Translations under genes and position numbers: made by a program
The notes under the pieces: model-generated
Database searches by the model: none
The model's input: only the letters and a program-made list of their open reading frames with translations
What the model was told of the DNA's origin: nothing
Shown: one piece after another, positions 63,765 through 64,000 of the stretch
How positions within the stretch are numbered: position 1 is the first letter of the stretch
Layout: every line of letters starts with the position of its first letter
Assembly: GCA_022447365.1 (NCBI GenBank)
Contig: JAKVBL010000003.1
Coordinates: 124,001-188,000 of the forward strand
DNA length: 64,000 nucleotides
Origin: Oleiphilaceae bacterium
GTDB taxonomy: Bacteria > Pseudomonadota > Gammaproteobacteria > Pseudomonadales > Oleiphilaceae
Direction: 5' to 3'

Positions 63765-64000
63765 TCTCCAATCCAACGATTTAATTCTCTGTGGCATCTG
63801 ATTTATCCACACTAACTGAATGTCGAAAAAATCGTAATTTATTCAATATATTTGCTGACTGTTATATTCGGAGATTATTTTAATTGCAATCCATTGCATT
63901 GCGACAGCAAATAGGAAAATAGAGATTTTCAATGGGTACTGCATTCGGTTTCTCATGCCCTGTCGTGCATTTTATTTCACTTCTGCCGTTATCACCAAAT
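63765..64000. other. Window end, no gene seen
   Basis: AT-rich sequence with no ORF or RNA gene that I can support in the last 236 bases. Confidence 0.5.

Overview
The window looks like the chromosome of a marine gammaproteobacterium of moderate G+C, most like the Oceanospirillales/Pseudomonadales side of the class. Pointers are the divergent LysR(FinR-like)/fpr pair, the fagA-fumC operon under Fur, the AcnB and MiaE types, and the rluC-HAD-sppA and yceD-rpmF-plsX-fabDG-acpP-fabF-pabC-mltG-tmk order. This assignment is inferred from gene content only. No rRNA, tRNA, CRISPR array, complete insertion sequence or prophage was seen.

Layout. 1-6.8 kb: a cut-off LysR regulator facing ferredoxin-NADP reductase, a PilZ protein, an SH3/coiled-coil envelope protein, YciI, a VC0807-type membrane protein, a PHP-domain RNase AM overlapping a REC-SpoIIE phosphatase-HATPase signalling protein, and a YecA/YgfB-family protein. 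6.8-23 kb: housekeeping genes: RNase E facing rluC, then HAD phosphatase, SppA, Maf, and the ribosomal-protein/fatty-acid cluster ending in mltG-tmk. A threonine-aldolase-type PLP enzyme follows tmk where holB is often found. 23-31 kb: accessory genes: a small Cys-rich protein, an apparent papain-like/NlpC-P60 plus DTW fusion, LrgAB, a lipoprotein, SelO, a DksA paralogue with half of its zinc ligands behind a Zur-like box, a CueR-type regulator coupled to a permease with Cys-Cys motifs, and a broken NapC-type cytochrome. 31-42 kb: AcnB diverges from a very large GltB-like protein (1809 aa) that has no GltD beside it; the next gene is a CysJ-like NADPH diflavin reductase. 42-52 kb: an iron-responsive block (fagA-fumC-SDR behind a near-perfect Fur palindrome, a ferritin-like protein, a 10-TM metal exporter, a pseudoazurin with an out-of-frame signal peptide), then miaE and a decaying FadL/chalcone-isomerase-like pair around a LysR gene. 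52-60.6 kb: YjbQ, an ABC exporter, YihY, a TraF-family outer-membrane protein, a COQ7-like protein, an HNH protein and an AFG1/ZapE ATPase that resembles eukaryotic AFG1. 60.7-64 kb: a SirB2 relic, AT-rich sequence with small or fragmentary ORFs, and a DUF5993-DsbB pair.

The main candidate for an undescribed system is the GltB-like/diflavin-reductase pair: it suggests a glutamate-synthase-like enzyme fed from NADPH by a CysJ-type reductase in place of GltD. A second theme is gene decay affecting electron-transfer and lipid-uptake functions: NapC-type cytochrome, pseudoazurin, FadL, the chalcone-isomerase-like protein and SirB2 all carry lesions visible in the sequence.
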